DNA from: Dastarcus helophoroides
Taxonomy: Eukaryota > Arthropoda > Insecta > Coleoptera > Bothrideridae
Reading direction: 5' to 3'
DNA length: 64,000 nt
NCBI GenBank assembly: GCA_028583605.1
Contig: CM053329.1
Location: 13,068,501-13,132,500, forward strand
In this document: positions 11,391 through 22,700 of the stretch, piece after piece
Position numbering within the stretch: position 1 is the first letter of the stretch
How the letters are laid out: each line of letters begins with the position of its first letter
Notes under the pieces: generated by a model
Database searches by the model: none
What the model saw: only the letters and a program-made list of their open reading frames with translations
Told to the model about the DNA's origin: nothing
Made by a program: the position numbers and the translations under genes

Positions 11391-12137
11391 TTATTTTTTT
11401 TCAATTTGTTTAACATTTCTTCGGCCCAGTTTGGAAATATTTTAATTTTTATGGTCAATAAGGGTCTACCATGAAGAATAAACCTATTCCTCTAACGGAA
11501 CGAACGGACTCCGCAAATGGTGAGTGCTTCTAACTACCAAGCTGAATAGATTTCAGCGGTTAGGAACAGTAGTCACCAAGAGCATGTAAGTTCGACCCAC
11601 AAGTGTAGTTCAATGCCGGAAGGGGTATTAGCCCTCGGAGTAGTTGTTTCTTGTGAATTGGGCTTCAAATATTTAAATTTTTAACACAGTAAATTAATGA
11701 TGAAACGTCTATTCATGTAAAAATTTCTTTATTTTTCTTTTTTATATTAAAAAAAAAATTATTTTTAAGTATTTCTTCCCCATTGTTCCCTTTCCATGTT
11801 ATGCACTGCTGACGAGCTCAAATGAGAGCGAAACATCGATGTCCAGTGCTACAACCTCTTTTATGTATTTTTTTATATTTTCCTAATTTATCAAAAAAAT
11901 AAAATTTTTATTTTTTCCATATCTAATTTTTGGTCTCCTATTTTTCATTATTCCTATTCTATGTAAAATAAACTAACCTTTTAATTTGTAAACTGTCATG
12001 AAGTGACGTTTTCAATAAATTTAAATATCACGAAGTCGCATTTCAAAAACTGTTTATAAAATTGTCAACAAACCATAAAAATTAAAATATTTCCAAACTG
12101 GGCCGAAGAAATGTTTAATAAATTGAAAAAAACATAA
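11391..12137. mobile_element. Fold-back element carrying a hammerhead ribozyme
   Basis: Bases 11,412-11,455 and 12,072-12,115 are perfect 44-bp inverted repeats, and weaker pairing continues outward to about 11,391 and 12,137. A separate 26-bp direct repeat starting GGTCAATAAGGGTCTACC lies just inside the left arm (about 11,453) and just outside the right arm (about 12,147). The interior is GC-richer than the surrounding satellite, has no long ORF, contains a weakly tRNA-like stretch near 11,545-11,610, and carries the ribozyme at 11,803-11,849. It interrupts the satellite inside the hAT element, so it arrived later. I know no named family with this exact structure; it may be a retrozyme-like or Penelope-derived non-autonomous element. 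Confidence 0.78.
11803..11849 (+). ncRNA. Hammerhead ribozyme, type I, complete consensus core
   Basis: Elements in order: GCACTG (11,803-11,808, stem I), CTGACGA (11,809-11,815, the CUGANGA box), GCTC-AAATGA-GAGC (stem-loop II, 11,816-11,829), GAAA (11,830-11,833), stem III with ACA (11,833-11,835) and TGT (11,840-11,842) around loop TCGA, cleavage base C at 11,843 within a GTC triplet, and CAGTGC (11,844-11,849), which pairs all six bases with GCACTG. Every invariant core position is satisfied with no insertion. The ACATCGATGT segment is self-complementary, so two molecules could also pair through stem III. Self-cleavage in the element's RNA is expected from the known mechanism but is not shown here. 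Confidence 0.9.
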
Positions 12138-13593
12138 TATTTCCGGTCAATAAGGGTCTACCATGAAGAATTTCAGTTTATTCTTACAATTTCTCTTTTC
12201 GAAATTCTGCAGTTTTTCAAAAAATTCAAAATTGCCTAAAAATTTCAGGTTTTTAGGTTTGTTTTGAGTTTTAATCTATTGTCAAAATTCGACGTGTTTT
12301 TTTAAAATTTTGCCTTTTTTGAGAATTTTCGATAAATTCATGTTTTTCGAAATTTCTCCCTTTTTCCGAATTAGACAAATTTATATTTTTAATCTATTCA
12401 TTTTTCCCATGTTTTTTCGAAATATCTTCCTTTTTCTCAAAATTTGGCTTTTTGGGGAAATTTTGATGTTTTTTTAAAGTTCAACACTTCTCCAAATTTT
12501 TTGAAATTTTCTTTCAAAATTATTTTACCAATTTTCTCAAAATTCGAATTTATCTAAAAATTTGGAGTTTTCTTTAATTCGTCTTGTTCTCAAAATTGCA
12601 AATTTATTTTCGAAATTTAGCTTTCTCTGGAAAATTGCAATTTTTTATCGAAATTTCGGGTTTTTTTAAACTTTTTCCATGAAATTCTTCCTAAAATTAA
12701 ACTTTTTTCTTCTTCACTGAAAATCTTTAACTTTTTTAGAGGTCAACAATTTTTTTTAAGCTTCCAGGTAATTTTTACAATTTCTCTTTTCGAAATGTTA
12801 CTATATTTGAAAGAATTCAAAATTGTTTAAAAATATCAGGTTTTTAATTTGTCCTGGGTTCCAATCTACTGTCGGAATTCTACGTTTTTTTTCTAAAATT
12901 TTACCTTTTCTTGAGAATTTTTGATAAATTTCTTTTTCTCGATTTTTTTGAAATCTGTTCCTTTTTCTCAATTTTTTCGAAGTCTCATTCTCAATTTTTT
13001 CGAAATATTTTTTTCTGAAAATTCGGCTTTTTCTAGAAATTTCAGCTTTTAGTTCGAACTTTGATATTTGCCGTTTCTGTAAATTTAGATTTTTTTCTCA
13101 CAAAAAGTAATTCGCCTTTTTTTCATGAAATCTCAAGGTTTTAGAACATTTACAAATAAAAAAGTAAAAATCATGAGAATAATATTTTTTAGAAATTTCG
13201 ACTCCTTAAGTTGGTCTTTTACTAGAAATTTCAAATTTCATGTGTTTTTTCAAAATGTTAATACAAATCAATCAAAAAGTTCGGAAAAATATCATTTGAA
13301 ATCATAACTTTTTGTCAAAATTTAAAACGTAAAAATTCCTAGAAAAATATTTTTGGAAATTTCAACTTCTGTAGGTCATTTGTTTAATGAGTGTCTGGGT
13401 GTCTGTCCGCTTTATCTTTTATTTACTTATTTTTTTAGGGGAATTTAAAGAGCCGCAATTTTTTTTTAAAAGAACCGCATGCAGATCGCGAGATGCGGTT
13501 TGCCGACCCCTGGTGTAGCCGATTCGTTACCTCTAAACACAAAATCGAACTAACCATACAACGATTTTTATATAATTTATTATCAAATCGCAG

Positions 13594-13716
13594 ATTATGA
13601 CTTTGATTCTTTCAAAGGCGAATTACGTAAAGTTGTGGCTCAAGTTCCCATTCAGAATAGAAAAATTGGGCAAATGTTCGAATTCTATGATGACAACCAC
13701 GACGTCTCATCAACCG
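13594..13716 (+). CDS. Exon 1 traced: acidic/aromatic N-terminal segment
   Basis: The acceptor follows TCAAATCGCAG and the donor is GTATGT. The 123-base exon is open in phase 1 and encodes YDFDSFKGELRK..., with VPIQNRKIGQMFEFYDD and a C-terminal DDNHDVSST. It is less repetitive than later exons. It begins in mid-codon, so at least one upstream exon is missing from view; the 6.65-kb hAT element lies directly before its acceptor. Confidence 0.65.
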
Positions 13717-16700
13717 GTATGTTTAAAAAGGAAAAACGTCCAACTACCAATTAACTGATTTTTATATTTTATGACAAATTACTAGAGGAACAGAGTACGT
13801 TAGATACTTCAGACGAGGATAGCTATGAAGAAAGAAACAAAGAATTAGGCTATGAAGCTCAAGGAAAAGAACTCAAAATAGCTTCGAAAAGCGACGAATT
13901 GCACAACTCTGACGACGTCTACAAAGAAGAAGAAGACGATGCAAAAATTCAAAGACATGCAACCTTAGCAAAGTCCGAAATATCCACTGTAGTAGATGGG
14001 AAAATAATCGAGAAAATCAAAGATGATTTTAATGTGGACAATCAAGGGACACTTTTATCACACAACGTTCCAATGAAATATGAAAAAATGTCTTCAGGTA
14101 AAAATTTTCTATTGGCTAATGTTTTTTTTCCATCACCTTCACCTTGCTACCAGTGGCGGCTGGTCTTAAAGAGGGCAAAAGCGCGCGCTCCTCGTGAAAT
14201 GAGCGATCTATTCTTTGCGTTTTAATATAAAAGACTTGGATTTATCAGATTTTTGAACACAGAATAAATGATATACTAATTAACTAATAATACTTGTGAG
14301 TGACTTATAATAAAGTACTCAAACGTTTTATTCCATTATATTTAATATTATAAAAAAATTTAAATAAGTTGGTGCGCGCAAAGTTATTCACCTAGCGTGA
14401 CTGCGGCACGATGTACGATGCGAATCAATGGCCCAATGGCCTTCACGGGATACCGAGAAATAATTTAGAAAACACCACGTTAAAGCTAGCCCGAGGTACG
14501 CCGCTCCGCGCTTGTGCGCTATTGCCAAATGGTGAATAAGAGTCAGAGTTTGCGAGTGTGTATTTACGGTTTATGATGCTAAATGCGGAGGTGCCGGCTG
14601 ATCTGATTGCGATTGCTAATTGTGCCGCTTACAGACCTAACTGCCAACAGTACCGCTATTCACAGAGATAGCAGTACCCATTCTAGGGTCTAATTATTAA
14701 TTTGTAAATTTGGATTGAAACAATTTTGATGATAAAGTAATGAACACTTTATTTCTTTAAAAAATCGTAGAGCGGGTTTTGTTTAAAAAAATATTTTTCT
14801 TGTGTTTTTATAGAGTTTAATTGGAACATTGTAATAAAACAGATTTTATTTTCAAACGCAGTTTTCATGAAAAAGTGATATAATTTTATTCCTATGAAAG
14901 CAAACAATTTTAATCAAGTAACCCAGAGCCGTAACGACGTGCAACCGTACAGAGTACTTTAAAGGGGCTCAGAAATGTCGATAATGTTTTTTTTTTGTAC
15001 TCGATGAAAATAATTTAGAGATGATAACCCAAAAATATTTTGGAGGTTATAAGATATTAATTAAATTTAATTCGTAAAAATACTATTAAATATCACACCT
15101 TTTGTATCACTTTTGTTTCTCTTAAATTTAATGCCTTGCTATGTCACTGGAGTCACCTAAACTCTTAACTACTAATATTTTTGCATCTGCGCACCCCCTG
15201 TCAAAAAGTCACCAGCCGCCACTGCTAGCTGCTGTCTTTTTAAAAGATCTTAGCCAATTAGGCCAAACAGTTTTATTTTATACATAATTTTTTTCTACTA
15301 TTGTTACTTTTTTTTAATTAAAAATGACTAATGCTATATTCCATAACAATAAGACATAATGTCAAAATTTTTCATAGTGTCCTAGTGATTTAAATGTTTC
15401 GATTAAAGTGATTATTTAGTTGTAGAAACTCAGACAACTCCTTACACTTATTCAACCAGTTCACAAGCTACTGAAGCAGAAGAAGACGATGATGACTTTA
15501 AGGATGAAATGGGAGAAATAGTAAGCGATTGGGAATACGCCTATCAGGATAAACGTTGGCGACCACGTCACCCCAAACTTCACAAATACAAGAACCGCAC
15601 TGAGTCATCAAGTAATAAGACTTATTTGGATGAAATCAACTTGGATTGTCAAATATTAAGACTTCAAAAATTGACATACAAATCTTGTCCCCAAAACGCA
15701 ACACAGGTTGCTCTAACACGTTTCGTTAGCCAAGCTATCATCTACAGAGAGATATCTCTCAGAGTATCTCTCCTAAGATGATAACTTGGCTATCTAAACG
15801 CGTTAGAGTAACCTCTGTTGTGTTTTTTAATTGTTCTTGGTTTCTGGGGGTAAGATTTGTATTTCAATTTTTGAGGATAACCAAGGACCAGTCCGTTCCA
15901 GCAAAAAAAAATATATATACAGGGTTAGGCAAATGTGTGAAAACCCCTGATTTCTTGCTAAACTATAATTTGGACTAAAAAGTACCCCTAATAAAAGTTT
16001 TTGTAGTATTCTCATTCTATTCAGTGACGTTATTTGTTTTTTAACAGCTACCCTATTTTTTGAGATATGACGTCATCGGTAATTTTTTTAAATAAAAGAC
16101 CCTGTTTATTTTTAAGTTTTAAGATACACTTTTTTATTAAATATAATGCTGTAGGATTTGGTGAGCGTGCGATTTATGCTCTTCTAAATATTAAATAAAA
16201 TAATAAAATAAGATCTTTTCCAATGAAGCAACATTGGTTTTGTAAATGGGCATTACTGACGTTACTGGTCTGATCAGAATCCTCAGTGGATGGAACAAAT
16301 GCACACCCAGTACCCCCAAAAATTAAATATGTGGGTGGGGATAATCAAAAGACACATCATTGAACCATTCTTTCTTAAAGAAAATTTAAACTCTTATCGT
16401 TATTTACAACTTTTGCGTGAAAAAATTGTTCAAGCATTAAATCGTTTATTTCCAAATCAGACGAATCCTGAACAAGTCTCAGATGAAATTTGGTACAGCA
16501 TGATGAAGTTCCGCCTCATTGTGGAGTTGATGTGCGTCCAATACTTAAATGAAATAGTCCCACGGAGATGGTAGGTCGAAGAGTATACAGTGAATGGCCA
16601 TCGCGATCGCCAGATTTAAGTCATTTAGACTATTTTGTTTGGCGTCATTTAAAATCCGCTGTTTATAATATCAAACCCCAATCCTTAGAAGAGTTGGAAG

Positions 16701-19700
16701 ATCGAATTAGGATGGATGTTCAATAAATATCACAACATGCTATTCAAAACTCCTTAAGAGCCTTCCTTGATCGATTGGGATATTGTCAGGCTGCTGAAGG
16801 TCTCCAGGTCTCAAAAAATAGGATAGTTGCTACAAATCAAATAACATCATTGAATAGAATGAAAATGCTACAAAGGGTATTTTTTAGTCGAAATGATATT
16901 TTAGCGAGAAATCAGGGGTCTCCACACATTTGCCCAACCTTGTATATTAAGACTTATTTAGCCGAAAATAGCTTCCAACAGTTTTCGATTATATTAAGTG
17001 TAAATTCTTCCCAACTTTAAATTTAAAATTTCTGACTTTAAATATGATAACGAAGGCTTCCACGGCCAGAGTCAGTACAGGATATACTTCTTCCGGGATT
17101 GGACCGTATCAAAGAATTACTAAAAGTGTCCAACGTTTTGCCCACCATCATAGGGGGCTTGTTCGGCAATGGCTGACTGCGAAAATAAACCAGATCTAAG
17201 ACATCGTTGTGCTCGGATATTCGCGTCTTCAATGATCGCCCCGTTTCTCCGATGTACACTAAACTACAAGAACAAGCAACCCTGTACATACCATTAAAAC
17301 AAAAGGATAAAGTTTTATCTTTGGGAGATGAGAGGAGCTGTTGGATCTTCGAAGATGATGAAAAAATAGGTTTAATGGGTTTAATAATTTTGAAATTGGC
17401 TTTTCATTTTTTCATTTTTGCATATTCCCTCATATTCTTCTTTTCATTTATTTTTTCTTTTCTTTGTTCCTGAAGAAACCCCCTACGATGGTGGACGAAA
17501 CGTCAAACACTTTTAGTAGTTCTTTGACACGGTCCAATCCCCGAAGAAGTATATCCTGTACTCTAACTTCAAAATTGCAATTTATTCAAATGAGTTACCA
17601 AATTTTTTACAAAGTTCTCAAGGTTAAATTTAAAACTTTTATTTTGTCCTCGAATATTAACCTGAAGCTAAAAGTGTGAAAGTTTTTATTTTCGAAATGT
17701 TGACATTTTGACTTATTTATTTCATATATAATTTTGAAATTGCAACTTGAAAGTTTTCCTATACATTACTAGACCCAAAATTTTCCCTTTAATCTTCAAT
17801 TTTTCTTTCAGTTTAAACTGGAAATATCCAAATTTTATTTCGAATTTAGAGTTAAAATCATGGCATCGAACCGTTTCGTTTCGGTTTTTGGTTTCCGTTC
17901 AAGGAAAACTCATATCGGTTCCGTTCCGATTTTCATTCCAACAAAAATAGCGGTTTTTTCAGGTTTTCGGTTTAGTTCTGGATGACTTCTTTTTTTATTT
18001 TTCAAAAGATTTTATTTGATTTAAAAATTGATTTTCTAACCTAATTTAGAAAATGTTTTCTCTCTTTTTTTCAATATTACAGCTTAAAATTTCAACAAAA
18101 TATTTCTCGATTTTTCGAGTTTAAAAATTTCACGCTGTAACTCTGAATTCTGGGTTTGTTTTGAGTTCAAACTTCAAAAAAGCTCGGAATTTTATGAAAA
18201 AAATTAGCTGATACCCGTGCTTTCACCAAGGTGAAAACAGAGAAGGGATCCTTTGGTTATATACTTTTTTGAAAGTTTCGACTTTTCTAAAGAATTCAGT
18301 TGTAATTGAAAATTTTTGCTTACTTGGAAAATTTCGACAATAAAAACCTGTTTTTTCACAGAGTCGATCTTTTCTCGTTCGACTTCCAAAATGTCGAAAT
18401 TTTAACTTGATTTTGAAAATTTCGACTTTTTTCAAAATTTTGATTTTTTTAATGCTCCAAATTCTTCAAAATTCTGTCGTTTTTAGGTGGTTTTAATTTT
18501 TTTGGACATTTTACTTTTTTTATAACTTTTGTCCTTGTTAAAGATTTTATTTTTTGAAAATTTTAAATTTTTTTGAATATTTTGAATTGATCTTGAAGTT
18601 TGAACGTTTGACCTTATTTTTGTAATTATTGACCACTTCTGAAATTTCAGACTCGAAATTTCATTCTTTTTTGAAAATCTAACTAGTTTTAAAATCAATT
18701 TTTTAAAACATTTCAATTCTTTTCAAAGGTTTGAATTTTTTCAAAGTTTTAACTTTTTGCAAATATCGACTCTCTCGAGTGTTTGGTTTTTTATTCAACT
18801 TTTTTTCAATTTTTCGCAAAATTCAGACTCTGAAAATGATTACTATTTGAAAAGTCCGCCTTAGATTTTTATTGAATATTCTTAAACATTTTTCGACTTC
18901 GTCTTTATATTTTGCAAACTTTGAAATTCAAATATTCTTTTTTTTTTAGCTTCCACTTTTTTCAAATGTTTACTTTATTAATCGCAAGAATTTTTCAGTT
19001 TGGCCTTTCTTTAGAATTTTAATTTATTTTCCAAATTCTGAATTTTTTGCAAATGTTTACACGTAATTTCAATCTTTTCCCAAAAAGTTTGAATTTTTTC
19101 AAAGTTTTAACTTTTTGAAAATATCTACTCTCAAGTGTTTGTTTTTTTTATCGAACTTTTTTTCAATTTTTCGCAAAATTCTGACTTTCTGAAAATGATT
19201 ACTTTTTGAAAAGTCCGCCTTAGATTTTTATTGAATATTCTTAAACATTTTTCGACTTCGTCTTTATATTTTGCAAACTTTGAAATTCAAATATTCTTTT
19301 TTTTTAGCTTCCACTTTTTCAAATGTTTACTTTATTAATCGCAAGAATTTTTTAGTTTGGCCTTTCTTTAGAATTTTAATTTATTTTCCAAATTCTGAAT
19401 TTTTTGCAAATGTTTACACATAATTTCGATCTTTTCCCAAAAAGTTTGAATTTTTTCAAAGTTTTAACTTTTTGAAAATATCTACTCTCAAGTGTTTGTT
19501 TTTTTTTATTGAACTTTTTTTCAATTTTTCGCAAAATTCTGACTTTCTGAAAATGATTACTTTTTGAAAAGTCTGCCTTAGATTTTTATTGAATATTCTT
19601 AAACATTTTTCGACTTCGTCTTTATATTTTGCAAACTTTGAAATTCAAATATTCTTTTTTTTAGCTTCCACTTTTTTCAAATGTTTACTTTATTAATCGC

Positions 19701-22700
19701 AAGAATTTTTCAGTTTGGCCTTTCTTTAGAATTTTAATTTATTTTCCAAATTCTGAATTTTTTGAAAATGCTTACACATAATTTCGATCTTTTCCCAAAA
19801 ACTTTGAATTTTTTCAAAGTTTTAACTTTTTGAAAATATCTACTCTCAAGTGTTTGTTTTTTTTTTATTGAACTTTTTTTCAATTTTTCGAAAAATTTTG
19901 ACTTTCTGAAAATGATTACTTTTTGAAAAGTCCGCCTTAAATTTTTATTGAAAATTCTTAAATATTTCGCGACTTCATTAAAGCATTTCGTCTTTATATT
20001 TTGAAAACTTTGAAATTCAAATATTTTTTTTTTTTAGAGCTTCCACTTTTCTTAAATGCTTACTTTATTAATCGCAAGACTTTTCTAATTTGGCACTTCT
20101 TTAGAGTTTTAGTTTATTTTCCAAATTCTGAATTTTTTGAAAATGCTTACACATAATTTCGATCTTTTCCCAAAATTGTTATTTTTTTTCAAAATATTGA
20201 TTTTTTCTGTAATTTAATGATGTTGAAAAACTGACTTTTGAAAACTTCTATTCTGCCTTTTTAGGTTTTCACCTTGGTTCAAGGTTTGATTTTTTTTCAA
20301 ACTGGGATTTTTTTTTAAATTTCAATTGTTTCTCGAAGTTTCGGCTTTTATGTAGTAAACTAAACTTTTATTTAAAAAATCAGATTCTCCTTTAATTTTT
20401 GAAAAACTGAATTTTTCTCAAAATTTTTTCGAACCTTTTTCAACATTTATACTTTTTTTGAAAATTTCGACCTTTTATCATCAAAATTTCGACTTATTCT
20501 GTAACTTTTTCGGAATTTGATTTTTTTTTAATTTCCTTGTTTTCAAAATTTTGACTTCTTGTAAAAAATCTGGCACAAACTTTTTTTCTCAAAATTTCGA
20601 TTTTTTTCAAAATTTTGATTTTTTTTTATACTGTGCTTATGCTGAAACTTTTTTTGTACACATTTACCTTTTTATTTAAAAATTTCCACTTCAGCTTAAA
20701 CTTTTTACTGTTTTTCGAAGTTTAACTTCTTTTTTTTATAATTCCGACCTTTTCCAGAAAATTTACTTTTTTAAAAAATTCAATTTGTTTTCAAATTGCG
20801 ACTTTTTGAAATCTTTGAATTTTTTTAGAATTGTAATCTTTTTTTTAAAAAAAATCTAAATTTTTTACCAATAAAATTAGAACTTTTTTCAGAATTTGGA
20901 TTTTTTTTTGAAAATTTCGACCTTTTATCATCAAAATTTCATCTTATTCTCGAAACTGCAACTTTTTCAGAATTTGATTTTTCTTGAAAATTTCCTCCCG
21001 TTTTCAATATTTTTTTCTCAAAATTTCGATTTTTTCAGAATTTTGTTTTTTTTATAATATGCTAATGTTTAAAATTTTTTTGAAAACCTTTACCTTTTTT
21101 CCACTTTAGCTCAAACTTTTTACTGCTTCTTGAAGTTTATCTTCTTTTTTTGATAATTCCGACTTTTTCCAGAAAATTTAGACTTTTTTAAAAAATTCGA
21201 TTTGTTTTCAAAATTGCAACTTTTTGAAATCTTTGAATTTTTTTAGAATTGTATTCTTTTTTAAAAATCTTTACCTTTTACCATTAAAATTATAACTTTT
21301 TTCAGAATTTGACTTTTTTTGAAAATTTCGACCTTTTATCCTCAAAATTTCGTCTTATTCTCGAAACTGTAACTTTTTCAGAATTTGATTTTTCTTGAAA
21401 ATGTCCTCCTGTTTTCCAAATTTTGACTTCTTGTAAAAAATTTGACACAATATTTTTTTCTCAAAATTTCGTTTTTTTTTTCAGAATTTTGTTTTTTTAT
21501 AATATGCTTATGTTAAAACTTTTTTTGAAAACCTTTACCTTTTTTCCACTTTAGCTCAAACTTTTTACTGCTTCTTGAAGTTTATCTTCTTTTTTTAATA
21601 ATTCCTACTTTTTCCAGAAAATTTAGACTTTTTTAAAAAATTCGATTTGTTTTCAAAATTGCAACTTTTTAAAATCTTTGAATTTTTTTAGAATTGTAAT
21701 CTTTTTTGAAAATCTTTACCTTTTACCATTAAAATTAGAACTTTTTTCAGTATTTGGACTTTTTTTTGAAAATTTCGACCTTTTACCTCAAAATTTCGTC
21801 TTAATCTCGAAACTGTAACTTTTTGAGGATTTGTTTTTTCTTGAAAATTTCCTCCTGTTTTCAAAATTTTGACTTCTTGTCAAAAATTTGACACAACGTC
21901 TTTTCTCAAAATTTCGATTTTTTCAGAATTTGTTTTTTTTTATAATATGCTTATGTTGAAACTTTTTTTGAAAACCTTTACTTTTTTCCATTTTAGCTTA
22001 AACTTTTTACTGCTTCTCGGCGGTTAACTTCTTTTTTTGATAATTCCGACTTTTTCCAGAAAATTTTTACTTTTTTGAAAAATTCGATTTGTTTTCAAAA
22101 TTGCGACTTTTTGAAATCTTTGAATTTTTTCAGGATTTTAATCTTTTTTGAAAATCTTTATCTTTTATCATTAAAATTAGGACTTTTTTAAAAGTTTAGT
22201 AGAATTCTCTACTAAACTTTCAAAATTTGACGTTTTTTTCCAAATTTCCATTTTTTTTCAAAAATCGACTTTTTGTAAAGTTTTTATTATTGTTTTTTAT
22301 TTGTCTAAAAATTCCTCCAAACCTTGATTTTTTCTTTATTATTTATTATTTTACATTAAAATAGAAATTTTACTAAGGCATAATTTTGTTTTGAAAGTGA
22401 ATCCAGTCCCGAAATTGTTACTTTTTTTTCGATGTTTTAAGTTTAAACATAAGTAAAAACTTAGACATTTTTTCACAATGCGCCCGTTCCAAAAATTTTT
22501 TTCAATTTTTCTGAAGAATCTAATTTTACAAATTACGAATTTTTAAATTTTGTAAAATTCAACAAAACGAATTCAAGACCAAAGTTAATTTTGATTTTGA
22601 AGTTGCCTAAATTTAAAACAATCTAAATTAAGTCTCGGCTTCGAGGCTAAGGTCGAAATTTTAAGAAAAAAGTCAAATGCAGCGTAAACAAAACCAGATA

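Larger units (their letters stand above)
7060..13440. repeat. AT-rich satellite with ~1.12-kb higher-order repeat
   Basis: The basic pattern is a loose 25-35 bp period of T-runs, CTCAAAATT and GACTTTTT words. A longer order is visible: the block around TATTTTACCAATTTTCTC at 8,871 recurs at 9,994, an offset of 1,123 bp, and the phrase GGGTTTCAATCTATTG recurs near 8,610, 9,180, 9,735, 10,300 and 10,945, suggesting two half-units of about 560 bp. An 80-bp local tandem duplication lies at about 10,487-10,648. The short frames inside are low-complexity Phe/Leu/Lys peptides, not genes. Confidence 0.8.
6864..13512. mobile_element. 6.65-kb hAT-type element whose interior is AT-rich satellite
   Basis: The left end reads CAGGGGTCGACAAAC and the right end, reverse-complemented, CAGGGGTCGGCAAAC; both continue into words resembling AAGAGCC, as in hAT elements. 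It is flanked by GTGTAACC (6,856-6,863) and GTGTAGCC (13,513-13,520), an 8-bp target duplication with one mismatch; hAT transposases make 8-bp duplications. No transposase frame is present. About 6.5 kb of interior is a degenerate satellite with words like TTTTTCTCAAAATTTGAC, plus one fold-back insertion. The element must have been mobilised in trans, unless the satellite expanded after insertion. Confidence 0.82.

Noticed and set aside
11545..11610. tRNA-like A and B box words (CAGCGGTTAGGA ... GTTCGACCC)
   Set aside because: No cloverleaf could be built and the A box is poor; at most a diverged SINE head, so not called as a tRNA gene.
15664..15750. Active hammerhead on the minus strand of U2
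   Set aside because: The box reads CTGTAGA, changing an invariant A; counted only as a remnant.
15626..15781. Continuation of exon 3 as an ORF to 15,781
   Set aside because: The frame runs into a Penelope end; the GTAATA donor at 15,612 in phase 1 fits the rest of the gene better.
18204..18716. Lys-rich minus-strand frames of 61-77 codons
   Set aside because: Satellite sequence again; overlapping frames give equally long peptides.
18722..20170. CRISPR-like regular repeats
   Set aside because: Units of 357 bp are contiguous with no unique spacers; this is a eukaryotic satellite.
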